Assembly: GCA_037721555.1 (NCBI GenBank)
Contig: JBBJOI010000004.1
Span: 69,464-133,463, forward strand
Direction: 5' to 3'
DNA from: Gaiellasilicea sp037721555
GTDB lineage: Bacteria; Actinomycetota; Thermoleophilia; Gaiellales; Gaiellaceae
Length of the DNA: 64,000 nt
Shown here: one piece after another, positions 40,448-49,870 of the stretch
How positions within the stretch are numbered: position 1 is the stretch's first letter
Layout of the letters: every line of letters begins with the position of its first letter
Program-made: the position numbers and the translations under genes
The notes under the pieces: generated by a model
Databases searched by the model: none
What the model was told of the DNA's origin: nothing
What the model saw: only the letters and a program-made list of their open reading frames with translations

Positions 40448-40503
40448 AGGGTACGTCTGCAACTTCACCATGTCAACGCAAGTCTCAAGGAATAGTTGAG
40501 ACT
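40448..40503 (-). promoter_or_regulatory. ftsZ promoter candidate and upstream hairpin
   Basis: On the minus strand TTGACA (40471-40476) and TACCCT (40448-40453) are separated by exactly 17 bases, a near-consensus sigma-70 layout. Just upstream lies a perfect eight-pair inverted repeat AGTCTCAA/TTGAGACT (40481-40488 and 40496-40503). It overlaps the last codons of ftsQ and could be an operator or a weak terminator. Confidence 0.55.
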
Positions 40504-41390
40504 GTAGCCTCAGGCTCTAGTTGAGAGTTGAGATCGCTTCCGACGACCGGCCGTTCCGGGACGCTGACGTCGACGTACCGCTCTTCGTCACCCAGGGTCG
40601 GCAGGATTCGGCGCGCCAGCTCCAGTTTCAGGGCTCGATCGGAGTGGTTCCCGAGCCGGATCTCAGTCCCGGACCGAAGGACGAGCGTCAGCTCGGCGTC
40701 GCCGTAGCGCACGGACGCGACGTGCGCAGGAAGCGGCGCGCGCACGAGCGGTGCGACCGTCCGCACGACATCCCTCAGCGGGCCGGTGACGCGTTCGCCC
40801 GCCCCCAGCACGACGCTCGCCGTCAGCCAGAGCCTCGGCAGGCGCGGGCGGGCTCCACGCTCGAGGGGCGCCAGCACGCGACCGCTCGCGGAGACGAGCC
40901 ACGACTGCCCGCCCTGCCGGAGGACGGCCACGGGGCGCTCGGGCACGACGATGGCGCGAAGCGTGTGGGGGAACGCGCGATCGAACCTGACCGCCGCGAC
41001 GGTCGGGATGGCCTCGACCACGGCCTCCAGGCCGACCAGATCGAGGGCAAGGAGGCTCGAGCCACGGGCGGAGGCGAGCGCGTGGGTGACCTGCGCCCCG
41101 ACGTGCGCGGGCGGGCCCTCGACCGCGACCACCTCGACGGCGAACGCAGAGGTGCCGCGGGCGAGGGCATACGACCCGCACGCGAGCACGAGAAGTGCCA
41201 GCCCAAGGAGGACGGACCGGCCGGAGGGGGCGAGCCGCGTCAGCTCCAGGCGATCGCCGACACGCGTTCCTGTTCGCAAGCGGCCAAAGAGATCCCGACC
41301 GCGCGAGGAACCTGGCGAGAGCGGGACGACGGCGGATCCCGCACGCGCACGCCGGCGCGAGCTTCTCCGCGGTCTCGCTCCTCCGGCCAT
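40485..41390 (-). CDS. ftsQ: Cell division protein FtsQ
   Basis: The 301-residue bitopic protein has a long basic cytoplasmic N-terminus, one membrane helix (about residues 58-78, SVLLGLALLVLACGSYALA), then the POTRA domain (FAVEVVAVEGPPAHVGAQV ...) and the FtsQ/DivIB beta domain. It joins FtsL and FtsB/DivIC in the divisome. In most genomes it follows murB or ddl directly; here 9 kb of other genes intervene. Its last codons overlap the hairpin upstream of the ftsZ promoter. Confidence 0.92.
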   Translation of the reverse strand: MAGGARPRRSSRRRARAGSAVVPLSPGSSRGRDLFGRLRTGTRVGDRLELTRLAPSGRSVLLGLALLVLACGSYALARGTSAFAVEVVAVEGPPAHVGAQVTHALASARGSSLLALDLVGLEAVVEAIPTVAAVRFDRAFPHTLRAIVVPERPVAVLRQGGQSWLVSASGRVLAPLERGARPRLPRLWLTASVVLGAGERVTGPLRDVVRTVAPLVRAPLPAHVASVRYGDAELTLVLRSGTEIRLGNHSDRALKLELARRILPTLGDEERYVDVSVPERPVVGSDLNSQLEPEATVSTIP

Positions 41391-41483
41391 AAACGCGCTT
41401 TCGCCGCCATCGCGAGGCTTCCTACGCCCTGAGAACCCATTTCAGATTGAAGCCTTGAGCCGGTGGAGCGTCAGTTCTGTGTT

Positions 41484-42433
41484 CTAGAGGTTTCGCCGCC
41501 CGATGATGAGGCCCAGCGGCAGCACCGCGGCGAGCGTGAGGTAGGGCATCAGCGCGAGGAGGTCGCGCTGCGAGCGCGATCGGGTCGGGCCCTCGCCGAG
41601 CTCCGCCTGCGCTGTTCGACGATGGTCGCACTCTCGTCCTCGGAGAACATCGTACCTTCGACTGCAGCTGCGAACCGCGCGAGCGTCTCGCGGCTCTGCG
41701 GATCGGAACGGTAATCGGGCTCGGGCCTGGAGGTCAGGAAGATCGACTCGTTCGCTCTCCACACGTGGACGAAGATCGTCCGGATGCGCGCCTTCCTGAA
41801 CGCAGCCGGCAGCTCGGCTCGGACGCCTTCCGTCTCGCCGTCGGTGAGGACGATCAGGAGGCGCTTGCGCGTCGTGGGCAGGAAGTAGCCTTGCCGGCCG
41901 ACGGCGGCCAGCCCGTTGAGGTCTGTGGCGAGCCTCGAGTAGCTCGATGGCGGCGGGCGCTCGATGGCGATCGAGCGAGCGAGCGTCGACCTGAACGTGG
42001 AGCCGTCGATCGTCGGGAAGAGGTGTGGGAGCGCTCGATCGGTGAGGGAGCCGACGCCTGCGCGAACCTGCGGCAGAGCTGCGCGGATGTCGCGCGCGAT
42101 GCGCCGGGCTCGGTCGAATCGGGTCGGCTCGCCCGCTCCTGCGGAGGCGTACATCGAACGCGTCGTGTCGAAGACGAACAGGACCTCGGCATCGGCCCGC
42201 TCCTGCCGCGCCTGCGCCCGGTCGATGACGGGTTGCGCCGCTGCGATTCCGGTGAGTATGGACACCGCAGCGAGTGCGATGAGCAGCGTGCGGCCCGCTC
42301 CGGGATCGGTCAAGCCGAGCGTGTCCCGGACTTGCTTCGCGCGACGCTCCCGCAGCGCGAAGAACCCGAGCGGGAGCAGCCCGGCGAGCGCGACGAGCGC
42401 ACCGAGCGGCGTCAGGAACGAGAGCGCGCTCAA
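41484..42433 (-). pseudogene. vWA-domain BatA-like protein, frameshifted
   Basis: The first 285 or so codons (41549-42433) encode two membrane helices, then a von Willebrand A domain with a DTTRSMYAS metal site (D-x-x-x-S form) and VLTDGETEG. Near 41620 the frame breaks. The expected C-terminal membrane anchor continues in another frame as AQAELGEGPTRSRSQRDL and LALMPYLTLAAVLPLGLIIG to a TAG at 41484. The upper frame instead ends in an arginine-rich tail at 41549. Bat proteins act in envelope or metallo-enzyme maturation with MoxR. There is no homopolymer at the break. Confidence 0.7.
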
Positions 42434-42435
42434 GG

Positions 42436-43061
42436 TCAGTAGCCGCTGCCGGGCTGACCCAGGCCGGCCCGCTCGCCGGTGTTGCGACCGCCCGACGGCG
42501 CGGGCCCGCCGAGGCTCGCCGCCTTCGCGATCCGCAGTGCCTGCTCGAGGTTGAGCTTCGCGTCCGAGTTCGACGGGTCGATCTCGACCGCGTTCCGGAA
42601 GGAGCCGATCGCGCCCCTGATCAGATCGGACAACGCCTCGGGGTCTCTGGGTGCGAGTCGCTCATCGAGCGCGAGCACGCCGATCATGTTGGCCGCGCGC
42701 GACCGCCGTCGCGCATCCGGATCGCTGCGCCTCAGGCGGGCGAGGCCGAGCTGTGTCTCGGCGCGGAGCGACTCAACCCGCTGGAAATCGAGCGCGACGC
42801 GCGGGCGTACGCGGGCGTAGCCCTGCAGTTGCCGGCGGAAGGCGAGGTCGTCGCTCCCCTCGAGCGTCGCCTCGGTGGTTTGAAGGGAAGGAGCGTCTCC
42901 GGGTCGGAGAAGCGTGACTGGCTCGGGGAGGCGAGGAAGCGAACGTCCTGGGCTTCGAGTCCTCGGCTCCAGCGCAGCAGATCGAGCGCGAAGACGACGA
43001 GCACCGCCCCCGCGGCGAGCGCGAGCAGAGCGGCGGCCCGGGTCACGTGTGCGCGTGTCAT
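42436..43061 (-). pseudogene. TPR-like Bat-operon protein, frameshifted
   Basis: The N-terminal half, MTRAHVTRAAALLALAAGAV with one membrane helix and LLRWSRGLEAQDVRFLA, starts at ATG 43061 with a four-base overlap with the upstream vWA gene. The C-terminal half, DLAFRRQLQGYARVRPRVAL ... IGSFRNAVEIDPSNSDAKLNL, is a tetratricopeptide-like helical part in another frame. The switch is near 42880-42890. BatE/BatB-associated TPR proteins occur at this position in related operons. Split pieces could still be translated separately. Confidence 0.65.
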
Positions 43062-43885
43062 GCCCTCGCCCTCGCGAGTGCGGTCAGCCGGAGGCGGCCG
43101 CAGGCCCGCTCGTTCGCGGCGAGGAGCAGCGCGAGCGCGAGGGCGAGCCCGACGAAGAGCCACGGCATGTTCTCCTCCGCCAGCCGAAGGGTGGCGCCCG
43201 AGCGGCCGGCCGCGACCGCGGTCGCCTCGTCGAGCTCGATGAAGACGTCCCCTCCGACAACCGCCTCGAAGAAGCGCTTTTGCTCCTCCCGCGCGCCCAG
43301 CGGCAGGATTCGCACCTCGGTTCCCTCGCTTCGCAGCTCGGCGAGCGCGGCCGTCAGCCGCGGGCCATCGTCGGGAAAGAACTCGAGATCGCTGGCGAGC
43401 ACGATCGTCCCCCGCTCGATCCGGTCCCGCTCGAGCACCTGCCGGGCGGTCTCGAGGCCGACCGCGAGGTTGGTACCGGTTTGGAAGCTCTCCCAGGGAT
43501 TGTCGACGCTCTTGGCAGAGAAGAAGCGGATCATCGGCGCCAGATCCTTGCCCGGCGTGCCGGGTGGGACGAGCTCGTAGGCGGTGTCGGAGAAGACGAT
43601 CACGCCGGTCGGCTCATCCGCGGCCGCGATGCGGCGGAGCAGCTGCCCGAACTCGGGCTGGAGGCCGGCGCTCGCCGACAGGTCGAGGACGATCATCCCG
43701 GTCGTGCCCGCGGGCAGGAGCGGGTCGGGCTGAGCGTCCCGGCTCCACGCGAGGACGAGGGCGGCGACGAGAACCGCGGCCAGGGCGACCCCGAGCAGCA
43801 GCCGCAAGACGGTTGTCCGCAGGAGCGGCCGCCGGAGCGCCTCGAGCTCCCCGTACGGGAGCCCCGGCTCACGCAGCCCGACCAT
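43058..43885 (-). CDS. vWA-domain membrane protein, BatB-like
   Basis: The 275-residue protein has an N-terminal membrane helix (TVLRLLLGVALAAVLVAALV), a vWA domain with MIDAS motif VLDLSASAGLQ (D-x-S-x-S) and GVIVFSDTAY, and a C-terminal membrane helix (LFVGLALALALLLAA). It is intact, unlike its neighbours. It overlaps the upstream gene by 17 bases and the downstream gene by four, so translation is coupled. Confidence 0.8.
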   Translation of the reverse strand: MVGLREPGLPYGELEALRRPLLRTTVLRLLLGVALAAVLVAALVLAWSRDAQPDPLLPAGTTGMIVLDLSASAGLQPEFGQLLRRIAAADEPTGVIVFSDTAYELVPPGTPGKDLAPMIRFFSAKSVDNPWESFQTGTNLAVGLETARQVLERDRIERGTIVLASDLEFFPDDGPRLTAALAELRSEGTEVRILPLGAREEQKRFFEAVVGGDVFIELDEATAVAAGRSGATLRLAEENMPWLFVGLALALALLLAANERACGRLRLTALARARA

Positions 43886-44834
43886 CGCCTCTTCCCGCCA
43901 GCGTCCGGCGCGCCTGATCGCCGGCCTCTCCGGCCTCCTTACCCGCGGGAGACGGCTCCGCCCACGCGAGCTCGCGTGTCGACTCTGCGAGCGGCTCGAC
44001 GCCACCGTGCTCGAGCACGACCGCGAGCGCCTCGAGTGCCTTCCGCCGTTCCTCGGGGTCGTCTCGGCGAGCAGTCCAATCGACCAGCAGGAGCGCGCGC
44101 TCGAGCTGCGACAGCGGCCCCCGCCGGCGCACCGCCCGCCAGCGCGCAACGACCGCGCGGCCGAGGAGGACAGCCGGGAAGAGCGCGAGCAGGAAGGCCG
44201 CGCCGAGCGCGATCCCGGCGAGTAGCGCCGGCCGGGCACGGTACGTTCGGTCGGGCGGCTCGAGGCTCGCAACGAACGCGCCCTCCGAACCCGGTCGCGA
44301 GTCCGGCTCGAGGCCTTCGAGCCGCGCCGTGTTGATGCGGGAGACGACTTCGATGATCGGGAAGCGCTTGCTGAGGAGGACCGGTGTGCTCCCGTCGTCC
44401 TCCTCGTAGACGATGTCTATCGACGGCAGCCGGATCCCGTACCGCTCCGCCCGACCCTCCTCCTGCGCGCCCAGCGCTGTCCGGAAGCGAGGCGCGATGC
44501 AGCCGATGTGGAGGCAGCGGAGCTCTGCCTCGTAGCGGAGGTGTACGAGCCTGCCGACCTCGCGCCGCGTCGTCAGGACGCCGTCGACCGGCTCGTAGGG
44601 CGTGAAGCGCAGCCGCACCTCGAGCCGATCCGCCTCGAACTGCTCGGGGTCGAGCACGACGTCGAAGCGAGCCACGACCGGATCGGCGAAGAGGTGCGTG
44701 CTTGGCGAGAGCGACGCGGTCGCGACGAGGCCGCGGCCACCTGGCAACGGCTCCTCCTGGGGCCGCTCCTGCGCGGCCGCGGCGGGAGCGAGCAGGAGGA
44801 GCGCGAGCAAGGAGAGCAGCGCGCGGCCTACCAC
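43869..44834 (-). CDS. BatD-like membrane protein
   Basis: The 321-residue product has a signal peptide (ALLSLLALLLLAPAAAAQ), an exported beta-rich domain of about 190 residues (VVARFDVVLDPEQFEADRLEV ...), a membrane helix at about 205-230 and a cytoplasmic helical tail with QLERALLLVDWTARRDDPEERRK. The layout is that of BatD-like proteins in MoxR-DUF58 operons. Its GTG start overlaps the DUF58 stop by seven bases. Confidence 0.7.
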   Translation of the reverse strand: MVGRALLSLLALLLLAPAAAAQERPQEEPLPGGRGLVATASLSPSTHLFADPVVARFDVVLDPEQFEADRLEVRLRFTPYEPVDGVLTTRREVGRLVHLRYEAELRCLHIGCIAPRFRTALGAQEEGRAERYGIRLPSIDIVYEEDDGSTPVLLSKRFPIIEVVSRINTARLEGLEPDSRPGSEGAFVASLEPPDRTYRARPALLAGIALGAAFLLALFPAVLLGRAVVARWRAVRRRGPLSQLERALLLVDWTARRDDPEERRKALEALAVVLEHGGVEPLAESTRELAWAEPSPAGKEAGEAGDQARRTLAGRGDGRAA

Positions 44835-45739
44835 GGGCGGCCGCGAGTCCGGCGCCGTCTGTCGGCCCAGGCGAGGAACGCCGAGAAGACGCCGCGCAGC
44901 TCACTCGTCTCCACCAGCACCGGCTCGAGGTCGAGGCTGCGCAACGTCCGAACGAGCTCCGCGCGGCGCTCTTCGTTGGCGCGTCGCCGCCCAGCCGCCT
45001 CCGCGCGCGTCAGCTCTGCGTACCGCGTCTTCCCCGTCGCCGGATCCGCGAACGGGATCACGATCCCACCGATGTCCGGGAAGCTCTGCTCCCAGACGGG
45101 ATCCTGAACGACGACCGGGATCACGTCCCAGCGGCGGGCGAGCACCCGCAGCCAGAGCGCACGCGACGGCGAGGTCGAGAAGTCCGAGACGACGAACACG
45201 AACGTCCCCGACGGCACGTCACGTCGGTGACGAACCAGCTCCTCCAGCCCGCGCTCGAGCGCGTCGGGAGGCGCACGGAACGGACGCTCGAGGTCGAGCT
45301 GGTGCAGCGTCCGGTGGCTCGTCGGCGGCCGCCAGAACGACTCGCCGGAGCCGAGATCGAAGTAGCCGGTATAGCCCTGCACGGCGAGCGCGCTGTCTGC
45401 GATCAGCCGCAGGATCACGCGCACGGCCTCGGGCTTCTGCAGCCACGGCCAGCCCGGCGGGTAGAGCGACATCGACGGACGCCGGTCGCTGAGGACGACG
45501 ATGCGCGGCGCCTCGTCCGCGTAGTGCTCGCGGACGACGAACTCGTCACTCCCGCGGGCACGCGAGAGCTTGGCCGACGCCGGCCAGTCGATCGCCTTGA
45601 CGTCGTCGCCTCGCCGGTACGGCCGCGAACCCGCGATGTCGGAGCCGGTGCCCCGGCGCGTGCTGTGCAGGGCGCCGTAGGCGAGGCCGGCCAGCCGCCG
45701 CTTCGGCTGCAGCGGGAAGGTGAGCTGCGGCTGCGCCAA
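44828..45739 (-). CDS. DUF58 domain protein
   Basis: The 303-residue protein carries the DUF58 signature GTGSDIAGSRPYRRGDDVKA-IDW, followed by a degenerate vWA-like domain with VVLSDRRPSM and FVVSDFSTSP. DUF58 proteins accompany MoxR ATPases and are thought to deliver substrates to them. The TTG at 45739 lies three bases after the moxR stop. The protein is intact. Confidence 0.85.
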   Translation of the reverse strand: MAQPQLTFPLQPKRRLAGLAYGALHSTRRGTGSDIAGSRPYRRGDDVKAIDWPASAKLSRARGSDEFVVREHYADEAPRIVVLSDRRPSMSLYPPGWPWLQKPEAVRVILRLIADSALAVQGYTGYFDLGSGESFWRPPTSHRTLHQLDLERPFRAPPDALERGLEELVRHRRDVPSGTFVFVVSDFSTSPSRALWLRVLARRWDVIPVVVQDPVWEQSFPDIGGIVIPFADPATGKTRYAELTRAEAAGRRRANEERRAELVRTLRSLDLEPVLVETSELRGVFSAFLAWADRRRRTRGRPW

Positions 45740-45741
45740 GC

Positions 45742-46748
45742 CTATCCCGCGACGGCGAGGGTCTCGTCCAGATCGTCGCCCGGGCGCGGGGCCTGCTCGA
45801 AGCAGCGCTCCCGCAGAGAATCCATCGCCGCCGCCCAGCCCAGCTCCCGCGACTCGGCGACGAAGCTCGGCGTGAAGACGATCCGGTGCCCGACCACCGA
45901 GAGGAAGAGCAGCTCGACGTCGGTCGGCGTGACATACGCTCGCCCCTCGAGCAGTGCCCACGCACGCGAGACACGCTCGAGCGCGAGGCTCCCGCGGACC
46001 GACGCGCCGACCTCCACCCCCTCGAGCGTGCGGGTGGAGCGAACGAGGCGGACGATCCAGCGCCGCAGCACCGGATCGATGTAGACGCGCGTGGCGGCGA
46101 GCTGCAGCTCGTCGAGCTCGGCAAGAGTCAGCACCGACGTGAGTCGGGTGAGCGGATGGTGCGAGACCTGCTCTTCCAGGATCAGCACCTCGTCGTCCTC
46201 GCCCGGGTAGCCGAGCGCCGTCTTCAGGAAGAAGCGGTCGAGCTGCGCCTCCGGCAGGGGAAACGTTCCTTCCTGCTCGATCGGGTTCTCGGTCGCGAGC
46301 AGCAAGAACGGATTCGGCATGGCACGAGTCGTCCCGTCGGCGGTGACCTGTTGCTCGGCCATCGCCTCGAGGAGCGCCGACTGCGTCTTCGGCATGGCGC
46401 GGTTGATCTCGTCGACCAGCACGACGTTGGCGAAGATCGGGCCCGGCCGGAACTCGAACTCCCGCTCCTTCTGGTCGAACACCGACAACCCCGTGACGTC
46501 GGTCGGCTGCAGATCCGGTGTGCACTGGATCCTCGTCGTGGTCGCACCCTCGACCGAGCCCGGATCGCCCGCGCCAGTACCGTCTTCGCCGTTCCGGGGA
46601 CGTCCTCCAGCAGCACGTGCCCGCCCGCGATCAGCGCCGCCAGCACGAGCTTCACCTCCTCGCGCTTCCCGTGCACCACCGTCTCGACGTTGTCGAGGAA
46701 CCGGGTGGCGAGCTCGCAGGCCTGGTCGAAGTCCGCGGCCTGCGTCAT
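45742..46748 (-). pseudogene. MoxR-family AAA ATPase, frameshifted
   Basis: The N-terminal part starts MTQAADFDQACELATRFLDN and reaches the Walker A motif EDVPGTAKTVLARAI. The frame then breaks near 46547-46556. The remainder continues in another frame as EGATTTRIQCTPDLQPTDVTG, then NVVLVDEINRAMPKTQSALL (Walker B), LLATENPIEQEGTFPLPEAQ (sensor 1) and the lid domain to a TAG at 45742. The first frame then yields only shadow sequence. An intact MoxR would be about 335 residues. It overlaps the upstream gene by four bases. Confidence 0.75.
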
Positions 46749-47986
46749 GTGCGCACGAGCTGGCTGTAGCCGGCGAGGTAGCAGGGCCCGGCCTGCGAGC
46801 GCGGGAAGAAGGCTCGCAGCAGCGAACTCTTCGGAACTGAAAGCCTGAACTTCTGGAACGTGTTGACGAATGAGGAGCCAGCGGTCGAGGATGTGTCCGT
46901 CAGCACAACCTTCCGACTCGGCTTCCAGCTACCGAGCCGCTGTTCGAATCGTTCAATCACGACGTACTTGCGCCAAAACTGAAGCTTCGCGCCCACCACG
47001 ACCGAGAATCTGCTCGAAGATCCGCCCAGCCGCCGCAGGCTGACGTACGGCCTGTCCTGAACAGCAACCGGGCTGCTCCTCTGGTTGTTCCAGGCCGCGC
47101 GGACAGAGGCCGAGATATTTGGATCGAAGAGGTCGTACGACCAGCCACCACCCTCCTGCGTCCGGGCAGCCGCGACCTCCCGGAAGGAGGTCTGGCCGCA
47201 GTCCTTGGCCTCGATCGTGACGATCTCCTCGGCCTTCTCGCTGTCCACCGAGCCGTAGAGCGTGAGCTTCTGCCCTCGGCCGAGCACGGTCGGGCGCGCG
47301 AGGATGGTGACGGGTTCCGAGGCGACCACGAGGCGGTTGAGCTGCCGCTGAGCGACCTCGATCGTCTCCGCCGAAGGCGTGGCCGCGCCGAAGTGGATCT
47401 GAGCATCGACGTTGTAGCCTCCGACGCCCGCGCGGATCCGGTAGACACGCCGATCGCTGGATTGAGAAGCGACTGATGCGTGGCGAAGCGACAGCGGCAG
47501 GTCGTGACGATCGAAGCCGGCGTCGCTCGCCGGATCGCCGCGGATCGCAAAGGTCGCGAAGATCAAGATCCCCTTTCCCGGAAGGGACGCGCCGGTCGCA
47601 CGGGCGGTAGCTCGGAGATCTGCGCTCGCGCGGAGCGGCACGTTGGCTGCGACGGCACTCGCGGCATCCCGCTGACCGACCGCCGTCGACTGGACGACTG
47701 TCCAGCCTCTTGCCGGCAGGAAGCCCAGCCCGACCAGGCTCGTCTTCGCGCTTCCCTCCTCCGTGTTCCAGGCGCCGAGCCCGAAGCCGAAGCCGCTTGC
47801 GAGCAAGACAGCTACCACCCCGGCGAGCGCCCAGCGAACGTGGAGAGGGCGCCAGAACCGCGCTCGGCGTCCGCTCGCGACGTCGATGCGACGCTGCAGC
47901 AGCCTGCGAGCACGCCCCTCGCTGGACCCACTCGGCTCCGCGATCTCCCGGCCCAGGTCCTTCAGTCGCTCGAGCTCGTCAGCCAC
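46745..47986 (-). CDS. Membrane protein paired with sigma factor, paralogue 2
   Basis: The 413-residue product has a short cytoplasmic N-terminus of about 48 residues (ELERLKDLGREIAEPSGSSEG), one membrane helix (WALAGVVAVLLASGFGFGLGA) and a large extracytoplasmic part of about 340 residues with LVGLGFLPARGWTVVQS and AQRQLNRLVVASE. The same motifs recur in the paralogue at 48.6-49.9 kb. The order sigma gene then this gene, with an eight-base overlap, suggests an anti-sigma or sensor role, but no known anti-sigma fold is visible in the N-terminus. Confidence 0.75.
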   Translation of the reverse strand: MADELERLKDLGREIAEPSGSSEGRARRLLQRRIDVASGRRARFWRPLHVRWALAGVVAVLLASGFGFGLGAWNTEEGSAKTSLVGLGFLPARGWTVVQSTAVGQRDAASAVAANVPLRASADLRATARATGASLPGKGILIFATFAIRGDPASDAGFDRHDLPLSLRHASVASQSSDRRVYRIRAGVGGYNVDAQIHFGAATPSAETIEVAQRQLNRLVVASEPVTILARPTVLGRGQKLTLYGSVDSEKAEEIVTIEAKDCGQTSFREVAAARTQEGGGWSYDLFDPNISASVRAAWNNQRSSPVAVQDRPYVSLRRLGGSSSRFSVVVGAKLQFWRKYVVIERFEQRLGSWKPSRKVVLTDTSSTAGSSFVNTFQKFRLSVPKSSLLRAFFPRSQAGPCYLAGYSQLVRT

Positions 47987-48578
47987 TTCGCGCCTCCGTT
48001 CTCGGTAGCTCGATGACGTTGTCGTCCGACCGGGGCTCGAGCGCCTGCCGGAGCTTGCGTCGCGCTCGGTGCAGGCGCGACCGGACCGTCCCGACCGGGA
48101 TCTTCAGAACGCTCGCGACCTCGACATACGTCAGCTCGCCCCAGGCAACGAGGAGCAGCGCCTCACGGTCGTAGTCGTCAAGTCGCTCCAGAGCTAACGC
48201 CAGCCTCTGCCGTGACGTGGTTGCGTCCAGCCTTCGCGTCGCCGCATCTGCAGGGTGCTCGCCCGGTTCGGGCTCTCGGAGTGCCGCCAGTGCCCGCAGC
48301 TGGCGCCCTTCACTCCGACGGTGGTGTGCGAGGAGATTGACCGCGATCCCGAGCAGCCACGGAAGGGCTCGCTCGGCTGCTCGATCGTAGGAGGAACGGC
48401 GCTCGAAGGCGCGCGTGAAGGTCTCAGCGGCGAGGTCGTCGGCGATCGCCTGCCCCACGCGCCTGCTGAGGTAGCCGTACACAGGGCGGTAGTAGCGCTC
48501 GAAGATGACCGTGAAGATCTGCGGCTCTGACAGCGAGCGCTCGAACACCGCACCGTCGGTCGGCTCCAATCCGTTCAT
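47979..48578 (-). CDS. ECF-type RNA polymerase sigma factor 2
   Basis: The 199-residue protein has region 2 as FERYYRPVYGYLSRRVGQAIADDLAAETFTRA (motif described) with ALPWLLGIAVNLLAHHRR, and region 4 as LDDYDREALLLVAWGELTYVEVASVLKIPVGTVRSRLHRARRKL. It recruits RNA polymerase to alternative promoters. ATG at 48578 follows a 32-base gap after the upstream membrane protein. Both sigma factors of this module are full length. Confidence 0.92.
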   Translation of the reverse strand: MNGLEPTDGAVFERSLSEPQIFTVIFERYYRPVYGYLSRRVGQAIADDLAAETFTRAFERRSSYDRAAERALPWLLGIAVNLLAHHRRSEGRQLRALAALREPEPGEHPADAATRRLDATTSRQRLALALERLDDYDREALLLVAWGELTYVEVASVLKIPVGTVRSRLHRARRKLRQALEPRSDDNVIELPRTEARSG

Positions 48579-48610
48579 CACCGGGTATTTCCCGCAGACC
48601 GCCAGTCGGT

Positions 48611-49870
48611 TCACGCTCGAATCAGGTTGCTCGAGGCCGCGAGGTAGCACGGCCGCGCCTGCGAGAGCGCGAAGGAGGCTCTGAGCAGCGTGCCTTTCGG
48701 CACGTTGAGAGCGAATTTCTCCCTCGCCGATTCGCCGTAGCTGTTGTCGGTCAGCCGGACGGTTCGCAGCTTGACCCACGTGCCCACCCGGCGGTCGTAG
48801 CGCTGGATCTCGACCCGCCTGCGCCAGAAGTTCGCGACCGCGTCGACTCTGACCTCGAACTGTCGCGGCAAGCCGGTCGGCTGCAGGAAGACGCCCGGGC
48901 GGGCGTACACGGTCACGCCCGTGCTGACGGCGTCGCCGGCCCTGGCACGGAAGACGGTGGTGGTACGGACTGACGCCTCTGTCGACCACCCCCCGCCCGC
49001 GCGCGTGCGAGCCACGCTCCCCCAGGGCCTGAAGGAGGAGGCATGCAGTCCACACTCCTTCCCTTCGACCGTGACCGACACGTCGGCCTTGCCACTCTCG
49101 ACTGCCCCATAGACGGTCACGAAGGACTGGCCTCTGCGTAGCACCCGATCCCGTGCGGCGAGCGTGATCTGCTCCGAGGCGACCAGGAGCCGGTTCAGCT
49201 GCCGCTGCGCCCCGCCAATGGTGCCCGCTGAAGGAGCACTACCGAAGTAGATCCAGGCGTCCACGTTGTAGGCACCGACGCCCGCACGCAGGCGGTACCG
49301 ATCGAGTCGCCGCGGCGAAGCAAGAGGATCCTCGAGCCCGCTCACCTCTCGGGCGTCTGCGAAGCGCAGCGGCAGCTCACGCAACGGGAAGAAGTCATCG
49401 GCGTGAGGATTGCCCCGAAGGGTGAAGGTCCCGACGACCACGACGCCGCTCTGAGGCAGCGCCGCGAGCGTTGCACGCGGAAGACCGCCGGGGGCATCGT
49501 CCGGGTGCAGCGGGACGTTGGCTGCGCTCGCCGTCGCGACCGTCGGGCCGGCCCCTTCCGACTGAACCACCGTCCATCCTTTTGCAGGCAGGAAGCCGAG
49601 CCCCACGAACTTCGTGCCGGCGTTGCCTTCGGGCGTCTTCCAGGCGCTGACACCGAAGCCGAACCCACTCCCGACCAGGAGCGCCAGCGCGACAGCGAGG
49701 CCCCACCGAAGGCGCAGCGGGCCGGCGCGCGTGACAGGCCGGGTTGCACCCGACGCAGTGCGGGCCATGGCTCGAAGCTCGGGTTCGTCCGGTGGTTCTG
49801 TCTGGCTGTCGAGCTCGCCGAGCAGCCGCTCGACCTCTCGCTCGTCCATCTGATCTCGCCTCCCTCTCAT
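48611..49870 (-). CDS. Membrane protein paired with sigma factor, paralogue 1
   Basis: The 419-residue protein parallels the one at 46.7-48.0 kb: a cytoplasmic N-terminus of about 50 residues (EREVERLLGELDSQTEPPDEP), one membrane helix (WGLAVALALLVGSGFGFGVSA) and a large exported domain with FVGLGFLPAKGWTVVQSEG and AQRQLNRLLVASEQ. Near the C-terminus both have LRASFALSQARPCYLAASS-like sequence with a single cysteine. ATG at 49870 overlaps the sigma stop as ATGA, so stoichiometric co-translation is likely. Confidence 0.78.
   Translation of the reverse strand: MRGRRDQMDEREVERLLGELDSQTEPPDEPELRAMARTASGATRPVTRAGPLRLRWGLAVALALLVGSGFGFGVSAWKTPEGNAGTKFVGLGFLPAKGWTVVQSEGAGPTVATASAANVPLHPDDAPGGLPRATLAALPQSGVVVVGTFTLRGNPHADDFFPLRELPLRFADAREVSGLEDPLASPRRLDRYRLRAGVGAYNVDAWIYFGSAPSAGTIGGAQRQLNRLLVASEQITLAARDRVLRRGQSFVTVYGAVESGKADVSVTVEGKECGLHASSFRPWGSVARTRAGGGWSTEASVRTTTVFRARAGDAVSTGVTVYARPGVFLQPTGLPRQFEVRVDAVANFWRRRVEIQRYDRRVGTWVKLRTVRLTDNSYGESAREKFALNVPKGTLLRASFALSQARPCYLAASSNLIRA

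Noticed and set aside
40352..40520. A sixth CTAG element between ftsQ and ftsZ
   Set aside because: A CTAG occurs at 40517-40520, but no inverted arm or second border is found 169 bases away.
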